DNA from: Isoptericola luteus
GTDB lineage: Bacteria > Actinomycetota > Actinomycetes > Actinomycetales > Cellulomonadaceae
Direction: 5' to 3'
NCBI RefSeq assembly: GCF_020297055.1
Contig: NZ_JAIXCQ010000004.1
Span: forward strand, 302,472-366,471
DNA length: 64,000 nucleotides
Under the pieces are notes generated by a model. That model was not told the DNA's origin. It worked only from the letters and a program-made list of their open reading frames with translations, and did not search any database. Below, in pieces: positions 9,794-18,523 of this stretch. The position numbers and the translations under genes were made by a program. Each line of letters opens with the position of its first letter. Within the stretch, counting starts at the first letter, position 1.

Positions 9794-11475
9794 GTCAGTC
9801 TCCTCAGCTCGGCCAGCCGCACCCGGAGCCCGGCAGCGGCATCGTCCACGAGGTCCGTCGACCCCAGCTCGTCGAGCACCGCCTGCACCTCGGCGTCCAC
9901 GACGCCGGCGGCGCGGTCGGCCAGGTCCTCGCGCAGGGTGGCGACGGGCCCGTCGGCCAGCGTGCCGAGCACGCGGGTCAGCACCCTGGCGGCGTCGTCG
10001 CTGCCCGCGGCCGCGGCGAGCAGGAGCGTCGCGAGCCCGTGCTGCCCGTACGCCTTCACCGCCGCCGCGAGCCGCGCCGCGTCCTGGGGCGGGGCGTCGC
10101 CGTCCTTCGCGGCCGCCGTCGCGACGAGGGCGTCGGCGCCGTCCGCCCACTCCTCGACGACGGGTGGCACCGACTCCTCGCGGGCGGCCGACCGTGCGGT
10201 CCCGTCGGGGGCCACCGACTCGCCGCCCTCCGGTGCCCCGGGGCCGGCGAGCACGCCCCGCAGACGTTCCTCCACCCGTGCCCCGGAGGCGACCAGGGTG
10301 CGGGCGGCGGCCGCGACGACGTCCCCGCGCAGGCCGTCGAGCGCCTCGGAACGTGCCCGCCCGGCACGGCGCGTGCTGCGCGCCCGGTCGCCACGGACCT
10401 TGACCCGGTCCACGCCGACCGCGCCCGACAGCTCGCGCCAGCGCGCCTCCACCGACGCGCCCGCCACGACACCTGCCCCCACGGCGTCCCGCGCGAGCCG
10501 CCGCGCGGCGGGGATCTCCCCCTCCACGGTGCGGCGCAGGGTGTCCGCGGCGTCGCGCTGCCGGTCGACGGCGTCCGCGAGCGACGTGACCCAGCCCGGC
10601 AGCGCGCCGAGCGCTCCCTTGAGGGTGCGCACGATGACCGCGCGGGAGCGGTCGGGGCCCGCGAGCAGCGAGAGCCAGCGCCGCACCGGTGCCACGACGG
10701 CGGGCTCGAGCATGCCCTCGTGCGGGCCCACGTCGGGGACGACGAACAGCGGGACGTCGGTCATGCCGTGCTCCCGCAGCCGCTGCAGCAGGTCCCCGCG
10801 GACGGTCGTCAGCGTCTCCTTCGGCACCCGGTTGAGCACCATCGCCACCGAGGCGCCGCGCTCGGTGGCCCGGGCCAGGGCCTGCCACGGCAGCGCGTCG
10901 CCGTAGCGGGCCGCGGTGGTCACGAAGAGCCACAGGTCAGCGCCCTCGAGGAGCTGCTGCGCAGTGGACCGGTTCTCCTGCACGAACGAGTCCAGGTCCG
11001 GGGCGTCCAGCAGCGCCGTGCCGCGCGGGACGGCCTCGTGCTGCACCACCCGGGACAGCTCCACGAGCGGGCCGGCGCTGAGCAGGTCCGCGTCCAGGGG
11101 GTGCACCGACAGGACCGGCTCGCGCGTCGTGGGTCGCAGCACGCCTGCCTGGGACACCTCCTCGCCGAGCAGCGAGTTGTACAGCGTCGACTTGCCCGCG
11201 CCGGTGGAGCCCGCCACGACGACCACCGCAGGCGAGGAGAGCTCCGCCATGCGCGGCAGCAGGTGCTCGTCGAGCTGGGCCAGGAGCCGGTCGCGCGAGG
11301 CCTCGGCGTCGGCCGCGCCCGCGACGGGGAGCGGGAGTCTCACCGCCGCGACGTCGCGGCGCAGGTCGCTGGCGACGTCGTGCACCGTGAGACCGATCTC
11401 CTCCGCGACGGCGGCGTCGGCTTGGCGTGCGGCACGTCGCGACGCACGCGTTCCCAGAGAAGGTGTCACGGGCAC
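9790..11475 (-). CDS. Dynamin-like GTPase, B-type member of second pair
   Basis: A 561-residue GTPase, about 100 residues shorter than the first B-type protein. The P-loop GSTGAGKST (about 89-97) and G3 motif DAPDLDS are intact, but the expected G4 NKxD reads NRVP, so guanine specificity may be weakened. Like its paralogue it contains LWLFVTTAARYGDALPW, which resembles the first B protein closely. The C-terminal half is Ala/Arg-rich and helical, with only a weak hydrophobic stretch near LATLLLAAAA instead of a clear TM hairpin. It is first in its operon, with tRNA-Arg upstream on the other strand. A later start cannot be excluded. Confidence 0.78.
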   Translation of the reverse strand: MPVTPSLGTRASRRAARQADAAVAEEIGLTVHDVASDLRRDVAAVRLPLPVAGAADAEASRDRLLAQLDEHLLPRMAELSSPAVVVVAGSTGAGKSTLYNSLLGEEVSQAGVLRPTTREPVLSVHPLDADLLSAGPLVELSRVVQHEAVPRGTALLDAPDLDSFVQENRSTAQQLLEGADLWLFVTTAARYGDALPWQALARATERGASVAMVLNRVPKETLTTVRGDLLQRLREHGMTDVPLFVVPDVGPHEGMLEPAVVAPVRRWLSLLAGPDRSRAVIVRTLKGALGALPGWVTSLADAVDRQRDAADTLRRTVEGEIPAARRLARDAVGAGVVAGASVEARWRELSGAVGVDRVKVRGDRARSTRRAGRARSEALDGLRGDVVAAAARTLVASGARVEERLRGVLAGPGAPEGGESVAPDGTARSAAREESVPPVVEEWADGADALVATAAAKDGDAPPQDAARLAAAVKAYGQHGLATLLLAAAAGSDDAARVLTRVLGTLADGPVATLREDLADRAAGVVDAEVQAVLDELGSTDLVDDAAAGLRVRLAELRRLT

Positions 11476-11651
11476 ATCCTTGCCGGTGTCACGTGACCTG
11501 CCAAACGCGCGCGCCGCACGGGGGTGCGATCGCTCGCACAGCCCGCCGCCGAGCCGCCACCGAGGTGCCGCCGTCGTCGACGGCGGCCGCCTCCAGGACG
11601 CGCTCGTGGCCTGCCGTGGCCACTGCCCGCTGGGCTAAACTCTGCTCGCTT

Positions 11652-11725
11652 GCCTCCGTAGCTCAGTTGGATAGAGCGGGTCACTTCTAATGACCGGGTC
11701 GCGGGTTCGAATCCTGCCGGGGGCA
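11652..11725 (+). tRNA. tRNA-Arg (anticodon TCT)
   Basis: A complete cloverleaf: 7-bp acceptor stem (with one G-U pair), D arm GCTC/GAGC, anticodon loop CTTCTAA with TCT at 11686-11688, and T loop TTCGAAT. CCA is not encoded. A TAAACT -10 element lies about 10 nt upstream. Confidence 0.97.
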
Positions 11726-11906
11726 CCCATCTGTCGCAGCGGCGGAGCGACGACGCTCCACCTCGGATAAAGCCGTGCGCGCGGTGCACGGACCTCGGCA
11801 TGATCTGTCCTGCACCGCGGTGACGCGCGACCGGCCCCATGCCGGTCGCACGGGTGGTCCCTGGCCCGGACCGACCAGCCCACGTCACGAAGGAAACCCG
11901 CTCACC
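11726..11906 (+). other. Gap after tRNA-Arg with an inverted repeat
   Basis: No gene seen. It holds a 6-bp hairpin soon after the tRNA (GGAGCG/CGCTCC) and a perfect 9-bp inverted repeat at 11780-11788/11811-11819 with a 22-nt loop, possibly a terminator or leader structure for the small gene downstream. Confidence 0.4.
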
Positions 11907-12086
11907 ATGAGTACCCCCGAGAACCTGCTTCTTGCGCAGGTCATCATGCGCGAACGCCACGACGAGGCGGAGCGCGAACGCACGTACCGACGACTGCGGG
12001 AGCAGCAGAAGCTGCGCCGCACGCCGCACGCCCGCCGGCGCCGCACCGGGATCGCCCGGTGGCTGCCCGGCAGGACCACCGCATGA
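11907..12086 (+). CDS. Small basic protein of unknown function
   Basis: A 59-residue, strongly basic and probably helical protein starting MSTPENLLLAQVIMRERHDE. No domain recognised. The AAGGAAA ribosome binding site upstream of the ATG supports expression. The Glu/Arg heptad-like middle (residues 14-36) could form a short helix, and the Arg/Lys-rich tail could bind nucleic acid. It sits between tRNA-Arg and orn on the same strand, with a strong hairpin downstream, so it is probably its own transcription unit. Confidence 0.6.
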   Translation: MSTPENLLLAQVIMRERHDEAERERTYRRLREQQKLRRTPHARRRRTGIARWLPGRTTA

Positions 12087-12136
12087 CCGTCCCCGCCGCA
12101 CCGTCCGTCAGTCCGGGCGACGGCGGCCACGACCAC

Positions 12137-12192
12137 AGGGCCCCGGTGCCCGGACCGCCTCCGCACGGAGCGCTCCGGAGCACCGGGGCCCT
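12137..12192 (+). terminator. Long hairpin between small gene and orn
   Basis: A perfect 13-bp stem (AGGGCCCCGGTGC and its complement) enclosing a 30-nt loop that itself can pair. It probably ends transcription of the 59-residue protein gene. Confidence 0.6.
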
Positions 12193-12239
12193 CGTCGTGC
12201 GCTGGCCTGTCGGCGGCGCGGCGCGAGGCGGGTGGACCG

Positions 12240-12245
12240 TAGGCT
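12240..12245 (+). promoter_or_regulatory. -10 element of orn, leaderless start
   Basis: TAGGCT followed by 7 nt and the GTG start; no ribosome binding site fits in the spacing, so a leaderless mRNA is expected. Confidence 0.6.
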
Positions 12246-12252
12246 GGGGCCC

Positions 12253-12888
12253 GTGAGCGCGAACCCCAACGAACGCATCGTCTGGATCGACTGCGAGATG
12301 ACCGGGCTGGACACGCGCGCGGACGCGCTCGTGGAGGTCGCCGCCGTCGTGACCGACTCCGAGCTGCGCGTGCTGGGCGACGGCGTCGACGTCGTCATCA
12401 GCCCGCCCGCACCGGCGCTGGAGCAGATGAACGACTTCGTGCGTGACATGCACACGACGTCGGGACTCATCACCGAGCTGGCCGGCGGCGTCACGCTCGC
12501 CCAGGCGGAGCAGACCGTCCTCGACTACGTCCGCGAGTGGGTGCCCGAGCCGGGCAAGGCGCCCCTGGCCGGCAACTCCGTGGGCACGGACAAGATGTTC
12601 CTCGACCGGGACATGCCCGAGCTCGTCGGCCACCTGCACTACCGCATCGTCGACGTCTCCTCCATCAAGGAGCTCGCCCGCCGCTGGTACCCGCGCGTGT
12701 ACTTCGCCTCCCCGAAGAAGGACGGCGGGCACCGCGCCCTGGCCGACATCCTCGAGAGCATCGACGAGCTGCGGTACTACCGCGAGGCCCTGTTCGTGCC
12801 GCAGCCCGGCCCCGACACGAAGACGGCACGCGCCGTCGCGGGGCGCATCCACGAGACGTCCGTCACGCGCAGGCCCGAGGCGTCCTGA
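12253..12888 (+). CDS. orn: Oligoribonuclease
   Basis: A 211-residue 3'-5' exoribonuclease of the DEDDh family that degrades 2-5 nt RNA fragments and linear pGpG in the cytoplasm. Motifs are visible: ExoI IDCEMTGLD near the N-terminus, the middle segment PLAGNSVGTDKMFLDRDMP, and HRALADI for the catalytic His/Asp. Length fits the family. The GTG at 12253 is chosen because a TAGGCT -10 element lies 7 nt upstream and the protein then begins like its homologues (NERIVWIDCEMTG). tRNA-His follows about 70 bp downstream. Confidence 0.96.
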   Translation: MSANPNERIVWIDCEMTGLDTRADALVEVAAVVTDSELRVLGDGVDVVISPPAPALEQMNDFVRDMHTTSGLITELAGGVTLAQAEQTVLDYVREWVPEPGKAPLAGNSVGTDKMFLDRDMPELVGHLHYRIVDVSSIKELARRWYPRVYFASPKKDGGHRALADILESIDELRYYREALFVPQPGPDTKTARAVAGRIHETSVTRRPEAS

Positions 12889-12958
12889 CCGCCTCGCGGA
12901 CCATGTACACTTTTCGACGGCCCGGTACTTCGGCATCTGCCCGAGTCACAGGGTCGTG

Positions 12959-13034
12959 GTGGCTATAGCTCAGTCGGTAGAGCGCCTGGTTGTGGTCCAG
13001 GAGGTCGCCGGTTCAAGCCCGGTTAGCCACCCCA
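12959..13034 (+). tRNA. tRNA-His (anticodon GTG)
   Basis: Complete cloverleaf with anticodon GTG at 12992-12994. The preceding G at 12958 can pair with discriminator C at 13031 as the extra G-1 of tRNA-His, and CCA is encoded at 13032-13034. Confidence 0.97.
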
Positions 13035-13041
13035 CCACGCA

Positions 13042-13073
13042 CGAGGCCCGACCCCCCGGGGGGTCGGGCCTCG
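13042..13073 (+). terminator. Terminator of tRNA-His
   Basis: A perfect 16-bp palindrome immediately after the tRNA, starting CGAGGCCCGACC, followed by weak T content only, as usual for GC-rich actinobacterial terminators. Confidence 0.75.
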
Positions 13074-13205
13074 TCGCGTCTGCGGACCCTGCCGGATCGC
13101 CTGATCTGCGACAGGACCGGGAAAGTCGCTCGCGCGCGGCGCCCGGATGTGGTCGGCTAGGGCGGCGCCGGGAACGTCGACACCCCGGGTCTGGAGGCCG
13201 CGCCC

Positions 13206-14027
13206 ATGATCGAGTTCCGCTCGGTGACCAAGACGTACCCCGACGGCACCGTCGCCGTCGCGGACTTCGACCTGGTGGTGCCACCGCACCGCACCACCGT
13301 CCTCGTCGGCTCCTCCGGCAGCGGCAAGACGACGCTGCTGCGCATGATCAACCGGATGGTCGAGCCGACGTCGGGCAGCATCGAGATCGACGGGACGCCG
13401 GTGGGCGAACGCGACCCCGTCAAGCTCCGCCGCAGCATCGGCTACGTGCTGCAGAACGGTGGCCTGCTCCCCCACCAGAAGGTGATCGACAACGTCACCA
13501 CGGTGCTGCGGCTCGAGGGCACGCCCAAGACACGGGCCCGCGACCGCGCCCACGAGGTGCTCGACGTCGTCGGCCTCGACCGGGCGCTCGCGGAGCGGTA
13601 CCCGAGCCAGCTCTCCGGCGGGCAGCAGCAGCGCGTCGGGGTGGCACGGGCGCTCGCCGCCGACCCGAACATCCTGCTCATGGACGAGCCCTTCGGAGCG
13701 GTGGACCCGATCGTGCGCGCGGAGCTGCAGACGGAGACGATCCGGTTGCAGCAGGAGCTCAACAAGACGGTCGTGTTCGTCACCCACGACATCGACGAGG
13801 CGTTCCTCCTCGGCGACCAGGTGGTCATCCTCTCCGCCGGCGCCCAGGTGGCCCAGGTCGGTTCCCCGAGCGAGATCGTCGAGAACCCGGCCAGCGACTT
13901 CGTGGCGAGCTTCATCGGGGTCGAGCGCGGCAGGCGGGCGCTGCGGCCGAAGTCCACCGCGCGCGGCACCGTCCTGGTCGACTCCGCGGGACGCACCCAG
14001 GGCGTGCTCGTCGAGGGCAGCCAGTGA
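13206..14027 (+). CDS. Osmoprotectant ABC transporter, ATP-binding protein
   Basis: A 273-residue ATPase of the OpuCA/ProV type driving uptake of glycine betaine, choline or related solutes. Walker A is GSSGSGKTT (about 36-44), the signature LSGGQQQRV (about 136) and Walker B LLMDEPFGA (about 157), followed by the switch His in FVTHDIDEA. The short C-terminal tail (about 30 residues) lacks full CBS domains, unlike longer OpuCA proteins. A GGAGG site precedes the ATG. First gene of a four-gene operon; its stop overlaps the GTG of the first permease. Confidence 0.9.
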   Translation: MIEFRSVTKTYPDGTVAVADFDLVVPPHRTTVLVGSSGSGKTTLLRMINRMVEPTSGSIEIDGTPVGERDPVKLRRSIGYVLQNGGLLPHQKVIDNVTTVLRLEGTPKTRARDRAHEVLDVVGLDRALAERYPSQLSGGQQQRVGVARALAADPNILLMDEPFGAVDPIVRAELQTETIRLQQELNKTVVFVTHDIDEAFLLGDQVVILSAGAQVAQVGSPSEIVENPASDFVASFIGVERGRRALRPKSTARGTVLVDSAGRTQGVLVEGSQ

Positions 14028-14668
14028 CCTGGGTCGCCGACAACCTCGACCTCGTCGGGCGGCTCACGGTCGAACACCTGCGCCAGAGCGCGGTGCCGAT
14101 CCTGCTCGGCTTCGTGCTCGCGATCCCCGCCGGCTGGCTCGCGTTCCGGTTCCGGCTCACCCGCGGCCTGGTGCTCACCCTCGTCGGGCTGCTGTACACC
14201 ATCCCGTCGCTGGCCCTGTTCGCCCTGCTGCCGCCGCTGCTGGGCATCAGCTTCCTGTCCGAGGTCAACCTCGTCGTCGCGCTGACGATCTACGCCGTCG
14301 CGATCATGACCCGGTTCGTGGCCGACGCCCTCGCCTCCGTCGAGCCCGCGGTGCGCCAGGCGGCGGTCGCCGTCGGGTACGGGCCGTGGCAGCAGTTCTG
14401 GCGGGTCGACCTGCCCCTGGCCGGGCCCGTCGTCCTCGCGGGGCTGCGCGTCACCGCGGTCTCCACCATCTCGCTGGCCACCGTCGGCATCCTCATCGGC
14501 ATCGACAACCTGGGCTACCTGTTCACCAACGGGTACCAGCGCCAGATCGTCGCCGAGATCGGGGCCGGTGTCGTCGCCGTCGTGGTGGTCGCGCTGGTCG
14601 TGGACGGGCTGCTCGTGCTGCTCGGCCGGGCGGTCCTGCCCTGGACCCGGCGGGGGGTCGCCGCGTGA
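14024..14668 (+). CDS. Osmoprotectant ABC transporter, permease 1
   Basis: A 214-residue inner-membrane permease of the OpuCB/ProW type with about six hydrophobic helices. The cytoplasmic loop segment VRQAAVAVGYGPWQQFWRVDLPLA matches the EAA coupling motif that docks on the ATPase. The GTG start overlaps the stop of the ATPase gene, and its own stop overlaps the start of permease 2, indicating tight translational coupling. Two separate permeases instead of one fused protein is the usual layout of OpuC-type systems. Confidence 0.9.
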   Translation: MTWVADNLDLVGRLTVEHLRQSAVPILLGFVLAIPAGWLAFRFRLTRGLVLTLVGLLYTIPSLALFALLPPLLGISFLSEVNLVVALTIYAVAIMTRFVADALASVEPAVRQAAVAVGYGPWQQFWRVDLPLAGPVVLAGLRVTAVSTISLATVGILIGIDNLGYLFTNGYQRQIVAEIGAGVVAVVVVALVVDGLLVLLGRAVLPWTRRGVAA

Positions 14669-15345
14669 ACCTCTTCGCCGACGCCATCGCCTGGATCTTC
14701 TCCCCCGACCGTGCCGCCGGCTCGCTCCCCCTGTCCCAGGCGGTCTGGACGCACCTGGCGTTCACCGCCGTGGCAGTCCTCGTCGCAGCCCTGGTCGCCG
14801 TCCCGGCCGGCTGGGTCATCGGCCACACAGGGCGTGGGCGCGAGATCGCCGTCGCCCTGTCCGGCGCCGCGCGGGCCGTGCCCTCGTTCGGGCTGGTGCT
14901 GCTGCTCGTGCTGGTCCTCGGCGTCACGCACAAGGTGGGGGCCGCCACGACGGCGTTCGTGCTCCTGGCGATCCCGCCGATCCTCGCGGGCGCGTACGCC
15001 GGGGTCGAGGCGGTGGACCGGCGGGTCGTCGACGGCGCCCGGGCGGTCGGCATGACGCCCGGCCAGGTGCTGGGCAGGGTCGAGGTGCCGTTGGGCCTGC
15101 CCCTGCTCATCGGCGGGCTACGCTCCGCGACGCTCCAGGTGGTCGCCACGGTGACGCTCGCCGGGTATGTGGGCAGCTGGGGCCTCGGGTTCTACATCGT
15201 GCAGGGCATCCAGCTGCGCGACTTCTCCCAGATCCTGGGGGCCGCACTCGTGATCGTCGTCCTCGCCGTCGTGCTGGACCTGGCGTTCGCGCTCCTGGAG
15301 CGCGCCGTGGTCCCCCGCGGTGTCGCCGCGGTCCGCCGCACCTGA
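14665..15345 (+). CDS. Osmoprotectant ABC transporter, permease 2
   Basis: A 226-residue multi-helix permease, second membrane subunit of the same system. The EAA-type coupling loop reads DGARAVGMTPGQVLGRVEVPLG. The GTG overlaps the preceding stop by four bases. The first helix is preceded by a short amphipathic N-terminus, typical of OpuCD-like subunits. The binding-protein gene follows 76 bp downstream. Confidence 0.9.
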   Translation: MNLFADAIAWIFSPDRAAGSLPLSQAVWTHLAFTAVAVLVAALVAVPAGWVIGHTGRGREIAVALSGAARAVPSFGLVLLLVLVLGVTHKVGAATTAFVLLAIPPILAGAYAGVEAVDRRVVDGARAVGMTPGQVLGRVEVPLGLPLLIGGLRSATLQVVATVTLAGYVGSWGLGFYIVQGIQLRDFSQILGAALVIVVLAVVLDLAFALLERAVVPRGVAAVRRT

Positions 15346-15421
15346 CCCGCTCCCCTCTCACCCGCTCCTCCTCCATCACCGGCGATCCCCGACCGGGGAC
15401 GCCCCGCAGAAAGGCAGACAC

Positions 15422-16330
15422 ATGAGCACCACACGACGCTCCCTCGGCCTCGTCGCGGCGACCGCTGCCGCCGCCCTCGCCCTGGCCGCCTGCGGCGGCG
15501 GCTCCGACCCGCTGGAGCAGGACGACGGCGACAGCCCGGCCGCGTCCGGCACCATCGTGGTGGGCTCGCAGGCCTACTACTCCAACGAGATCATCGCCGA
15601 GATCTACGCCCAGGCCCTCGAGGCGGAGGGGCTCACCGTCGAACGGAACTTCAGCATCGGCCAGCGCGACGCCTACATGCCGGCGCTGGAGAGCGGTGAG
15701 GTCCAGCTCTTCCCCGAGTACACCGGGAACCTGCTGCAGTTCTTCGACCCGGAGACCACCGCGACGTCGCCCGACGACGTGTACGCGGCGCTGACCGACG
15801 CCCTGCCGGAGGGCCTGGCGGTGCTCGACCAGTCGCCCGCGAGCGACCAGGACTCCTACACGGTGACGGAGCAGTTCGCGACGGACCACGGGCTGACGAG
15901 CATCGCGGACCTCGCAGGCGTCGACGAGGAGCTCGTCCTCGGCGGCCCGGCGGAGCTCGAGCAGCGTCCCTACGGCCCGCAGGGGCTCAAGGAGGTCTAC
16001 GGCGTGGACGTGGCGTTCGAGGCCACGGGTGACACGACGGTGCAGGACCTGGTCGCGGGCACGGTGAACGTGGCCAACGTGTTCACCGCCGACCCGCGCA
16101 TCCAGACGGAGTCCCTGGTGACCCTCGAGGACCCCGAGGGACTCTTCCTCGCTTCGAACGTGGTGCCGCTCGTGGCCGACTCCGTCGCCGACCAGGTCGC
16201 GGACATCATCAACCCGGTCAGCGCGGCCCTCACGCCCGAGGGCCTCGTCGCCCTCAACGTGGAGTCGACCGTCGACCAGCGCTCCACCGAGGACATCGCG
16301 GCGGACTGGATCGCCGAGAACCTCGGCTGA
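15422..16330 (+). CDS. Osmoprotectant-binding lipoprotein
   Basis: A 302-residue extracellular lipoprotein delivering betaine/choline-type ligands to the permeases. A signal peptide ends in the lipobox LAAC with lipid-attached Cys24. The mature part begins GTIVVGSQAYYSNEIIAEIYAQ and contains PEYTGN, a family hallmark of OpuBC/OpuCC-like binding proteins. AAAGG lies upstream of the ATG. Which ligand is bound cannot be told from sequence alone. Confidence 0.9.
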   Translation: MSTTRRSLGLVAATAAAALALAACGGGSDPLEQDDGDSPAASGTIVVGSQAYYSNEIIAEIYAQALEAEGLTVERNFSIGQRDAYMPALESGEVQLFPEYTGNLLQFFDPETTATSPDDVYAALTDALPEGLAVLDQSPASDQDSYTVTEQFATDHGLTSIADLAGVDEELVLGGPAELEQRPYGPQGLKEVYGVDVAFEATGDTTVQDLVAGTVNVANVFTADPRIQTESLVTLEDPEGLFLASNVVPLVADSVADQVADIINPVSAALTPEGLVALNVESTVDQRSTEDIAADWIAENLG

Positions 16331-16334
16331 GGCT

Positions 16335-16367
16335 CGTGGCGCGGCGGGTCAGCCCAGCCGCGCCACG
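16335..16367. terminator. Bidirectional terminator
   Basis: A perfect 11-bp stem with an 11-nt loop between the convergent binding-protein and ATP-grasp genes. One arm lies inside the last codons of the ATP-grasp gene. Confidence 0.7.
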
Positions 16368-17263
16368 ATGGCGTCGGTGAACGCCTCGAGCGTGCCGGCG
16401 CCGCCGTCGTGCGTCATCCACAGCGACGGCTCGGTGAGCTCAAGCTCGATGACCAGCGGGGTGCCGTCGTCGCGGGTGACCAGGTCGACCCGGGCGTACA
16501 GGAGAGGTGCGGTGAGCCCGAGCGCCTCGGCAGCGACCTCGAGCGCCCGGGTCGCGACCTCGACCTGCTCCTGGGTCGCCTGCGCGGGCCCCATCTGCTC
16601 GCGCAGGTACGGCTGGTCGTTCCGCTGGCTGGGGCCGGTGAGCAGCGCCTCCTTGCGCACCGCGTGACGCAGCGTGCCGTCGACGAACACCAGGCCCGTC
16701 TCCCCGGCCGTGTCGACCGACATCACGTACGGCTGGATCATCACCGCGCGACCCGTGTCCAGGAGCTCGACCGCGTGCTTGATCGCCAGCGCCCGCGACT
16801 GCGCGCTCACGGGCTGGTAGCGGCCCGCGTCCTTCGCGCCGGCGCTGACCACCGGCTTGACGACGAAGTCGCCGAAGGCGGGCATGCGGGTGTGCACGGC
16901 CCGCTTGGACAGGTGCCGCTCCGGGTCCAGCCAGATGGTCGGGATGACGGGGACGCCGGCGTCCTCGAGGACGCGCAGGTAGCCCTTGTCCGTGTTCCAG
17001 GCGATGACGTCGGCCGGGTTCGCCAGGCGCGGCACGCGCTGCGTCCACGCGAGGAACTCGTCGCGGCGAGGCGAGTAGTCCCAGGTGGAGCGCACGACGA
17101 CGAGGTCGAACGCCGCCCAGTCGATGTCCGGGTCGTCCCACACCACGGGCTCGGCACGCACGCCGCGCTCCGCGAGCGCGTCGAGCAGCAGGCGGTCGTC
17201 GTCGTCGAGATCGGGCAGTGCGGAGCAGGTCGCGAGTCCGACTCGCGCGTTGGTCGTGGTCAC
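16349..17263 (-). CDS. ATP-grasp domain protein
   Basis: A 304-residue ATP-grasp enzyme resembling RimK/glutathione-synthetase-like proteins, which activate a carboxylate with ATP and join it to an amine or thiol. It shows an N-terminal Rossmann-like part (VRSTWDYSPRRDEF), the nucleotide-binding strands DFVVKPVVSAGAKDAGRY and a C-terminal metal-binding strand ending IELELTEPSLW. The usual final D/N-x-N motif is replaced by the E-L-E/T-E-P pattern common in this subgroup. The start is GTG, 6 nt behind a TAGGCT -10 box. Substrate unknown. Confidence 0.8.
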   Translation of the reverse strand: MTTTNARVGLATCSALPDLDDDDRLLLDALAERGVRAEPVVWDDPDIDWAAFDLVVVRSTWDYSPRRDEFLAWTQRVPRLANPADVIAWNTDKGYLRVLEDAGVPVIPTIWLDPERHLSKRAVHTRMPAFGDFVVKPVVSAGAKDAGRYQPVSAQSRALAIKHAVELLDTGRAVMIQPYVMSVDTAGETGLVFVDGTLRHAVRKEALLTGPSQRNDQPYLREQMGPAQATQEQVEVATRALEVAAEALGLTAPLLYARVDLVTRDDGTPLVIELELTEPSLWMTHDGGAGTLEAFTDAIVARLG

Positions 17264-17269
17264 CCGCCG

Positions 17270-17275
17270 AGCCTA
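17270..17275 (-). promoter_or_regulatory. -10 element of ATP-grasp gene, leaderless start
   Basis: TAGGCT on the minus strand, 6 nt before the GTG start. Confidence 0.55.
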
Positions 17276-17303
17276 ACGTCCGCCCTCGGCGCGGCGATCC
17301 GCG

Positions 17304-18128
17304 TCAGAGACGCACGAACTCCAGGTCCGTCGCCGAGCGGCCCGCTGCCGTCCCCTTCGTCTCGAAGCTCGTGAGCACGCGACCCTCGAAGCGCGGCGCC
17401 GCCGCACGCGGACCGTGCACGTTGCGGAAGTCGTCGCTCGCCTCGAGCACGTCGAGCATCTTGCCGGCGTACTCGGCCCAGTCCGTGGCGAGGCGCCACG
17501 TGCCACCGGGGCGCAGCACCCGGGCCGCGAGCGCCGCGAAGGCGGGCGTGACGAGCCGGCGCTTGTGGTGGCGGGACTTGTGCCAGGGGTCAGGGAAGAA
17601 CACCCACAGCTCGTCCACGCTGGCCGGCGGCAGCGACGTCGCGAGCAGCTCCGCGGCGTTGGCCTCGACCAGGCGCAGGTTGCCGAGCTCGGCGGGCTCC
17701 CCCGCCTGCCGCGTCGCCGCGTGCCCGGCCCGCACGATCGTCTGCGCCAGCCCGGGCAGGTACACCTCCACCGCGAGGTGGTCACGCTCGGGGTGCAGGG
17801 TCGCGGCGTGCACCACCGCGTCGCCCTGCCCGGAGCCGATCTCCACGACGAGCGGCGCCGTCCGGCCGAACTCCGCGGCCGCGTCGAACTGCCACGCGGG
17901 GTCCACGGACGTCACCGCGACGTCCCGCGGGACGTCGACGACGTAGAGCTGCCGCCGGGTGTCCCAGGCCCGCTGCTGCCCCACCGTGAGGCGGGCGCTG
18001 CGGCGCACGAAGCTCAGGGGGACGCGGCGGTAGCGCGGCCCGTCCGGAGGGACGACGGCGTCCGAGGGGTCGAGGGCCGGGTCCGGGGAGCGGCCGGCGG
18101 CGGGTGAGGGGGTCGCGGGTTCGGGCAC
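17304..18128 (-). CDS. trmB: tRNA (guanine-N7)-methyltransferase
   Basis: A 274-residue SAM-dependent enzyme that methylates G46 in the variable loop of tRNAs. The SAM-binding motif VEIGSGQGD and the family signature FFPDPWHKSRHHKRR (about residue 178) are both clear. An N-terminal extension of about 35 residues is rich in Pro and Asp and probably disordered. GTG start, 6 nt behind a TACCCT -10 box. Placed beside a tRNA cluster, though no functional link is needed to explain that. Confidence 0.95.
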   Translation of the reverse strand: MPEPATPSPAAGRSPDPALDPSDAVVPPDGPRYRRVPLSFVRRSARLTVGQQRAWDTRRQLYVVDVPRDVAVTSVDPAWQFDAAAEFGRTAPLVVEIGSGQGDAVVHAATLHPERDHLAVEVYLPGLAQTIVRAGHAATRQAGEPAELGNLRLVEANAAELLATSLPPASVDELWVFFPDPWHKSRHHKRRLVTPAFAALAARVLRPGGTWRLATDWAEYAGKMLDVLEASDDFRNVHGPRAAAPRFEGRVLTSFETKGTAAGRSATDLEFVRL

Positions 18129-18134
18129 CTGTCA

Positions 18135-18140
18135 AGGGTA
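18135..18140 (-). promoter_or_regulatory. -10 element of trmB, leaderless start
   Basis: TACCCT on the minus strand with a 6-nt spacer to the GTG start. Confidence 0.5.
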
Positions 18141-18161
18141 GAAGACGCCGGGGACGACGAA

Positions 18162-18188
18162 GCCCCGCCCGGCATGGCCGGACGGGGC
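18162..18188 (-). terminator. Terminator after the tRNA-Lys genes
   Basis: A 12-bp stem with one mismatch and a 3-nt loop directly downstream (minus strand) of the tRNA-Lys pair. It also overlaps the region upstream of trmB. Confidence 0.65.
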
Positions 18189-18196
18189 GTGCGCGG

Positions 18197-18269
<73 letters not shown>

Positions 18270-18348
18270 GTGGTGCCAGACAGCGCCCGAGGCGACCCGG
18301 GCGGCGCTCGCATCACGAGACCCTCGCTGGGCGAGGGCCTCGTGGTGG

Positions 18349-18421
<73 letters not shown>

Positions 18422-18523
18422 TGGCGGGGTGAAACATTACCAGCAGCACGGCGTGCTCCGGTAACCGATGGCCGCCGGTGCCCCTGTGACCTGCGCGACA
18501 AGCGGCGGCGGCTCCCCGCGCCG

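Noticed and set aside
13074-13205. Riboswitch before the osmoprotectant operon
   Set aside because: Only about 130 nt lie between the tRNA-His terminator and the ATG, without a fold that I recognise as a known riboswitch.
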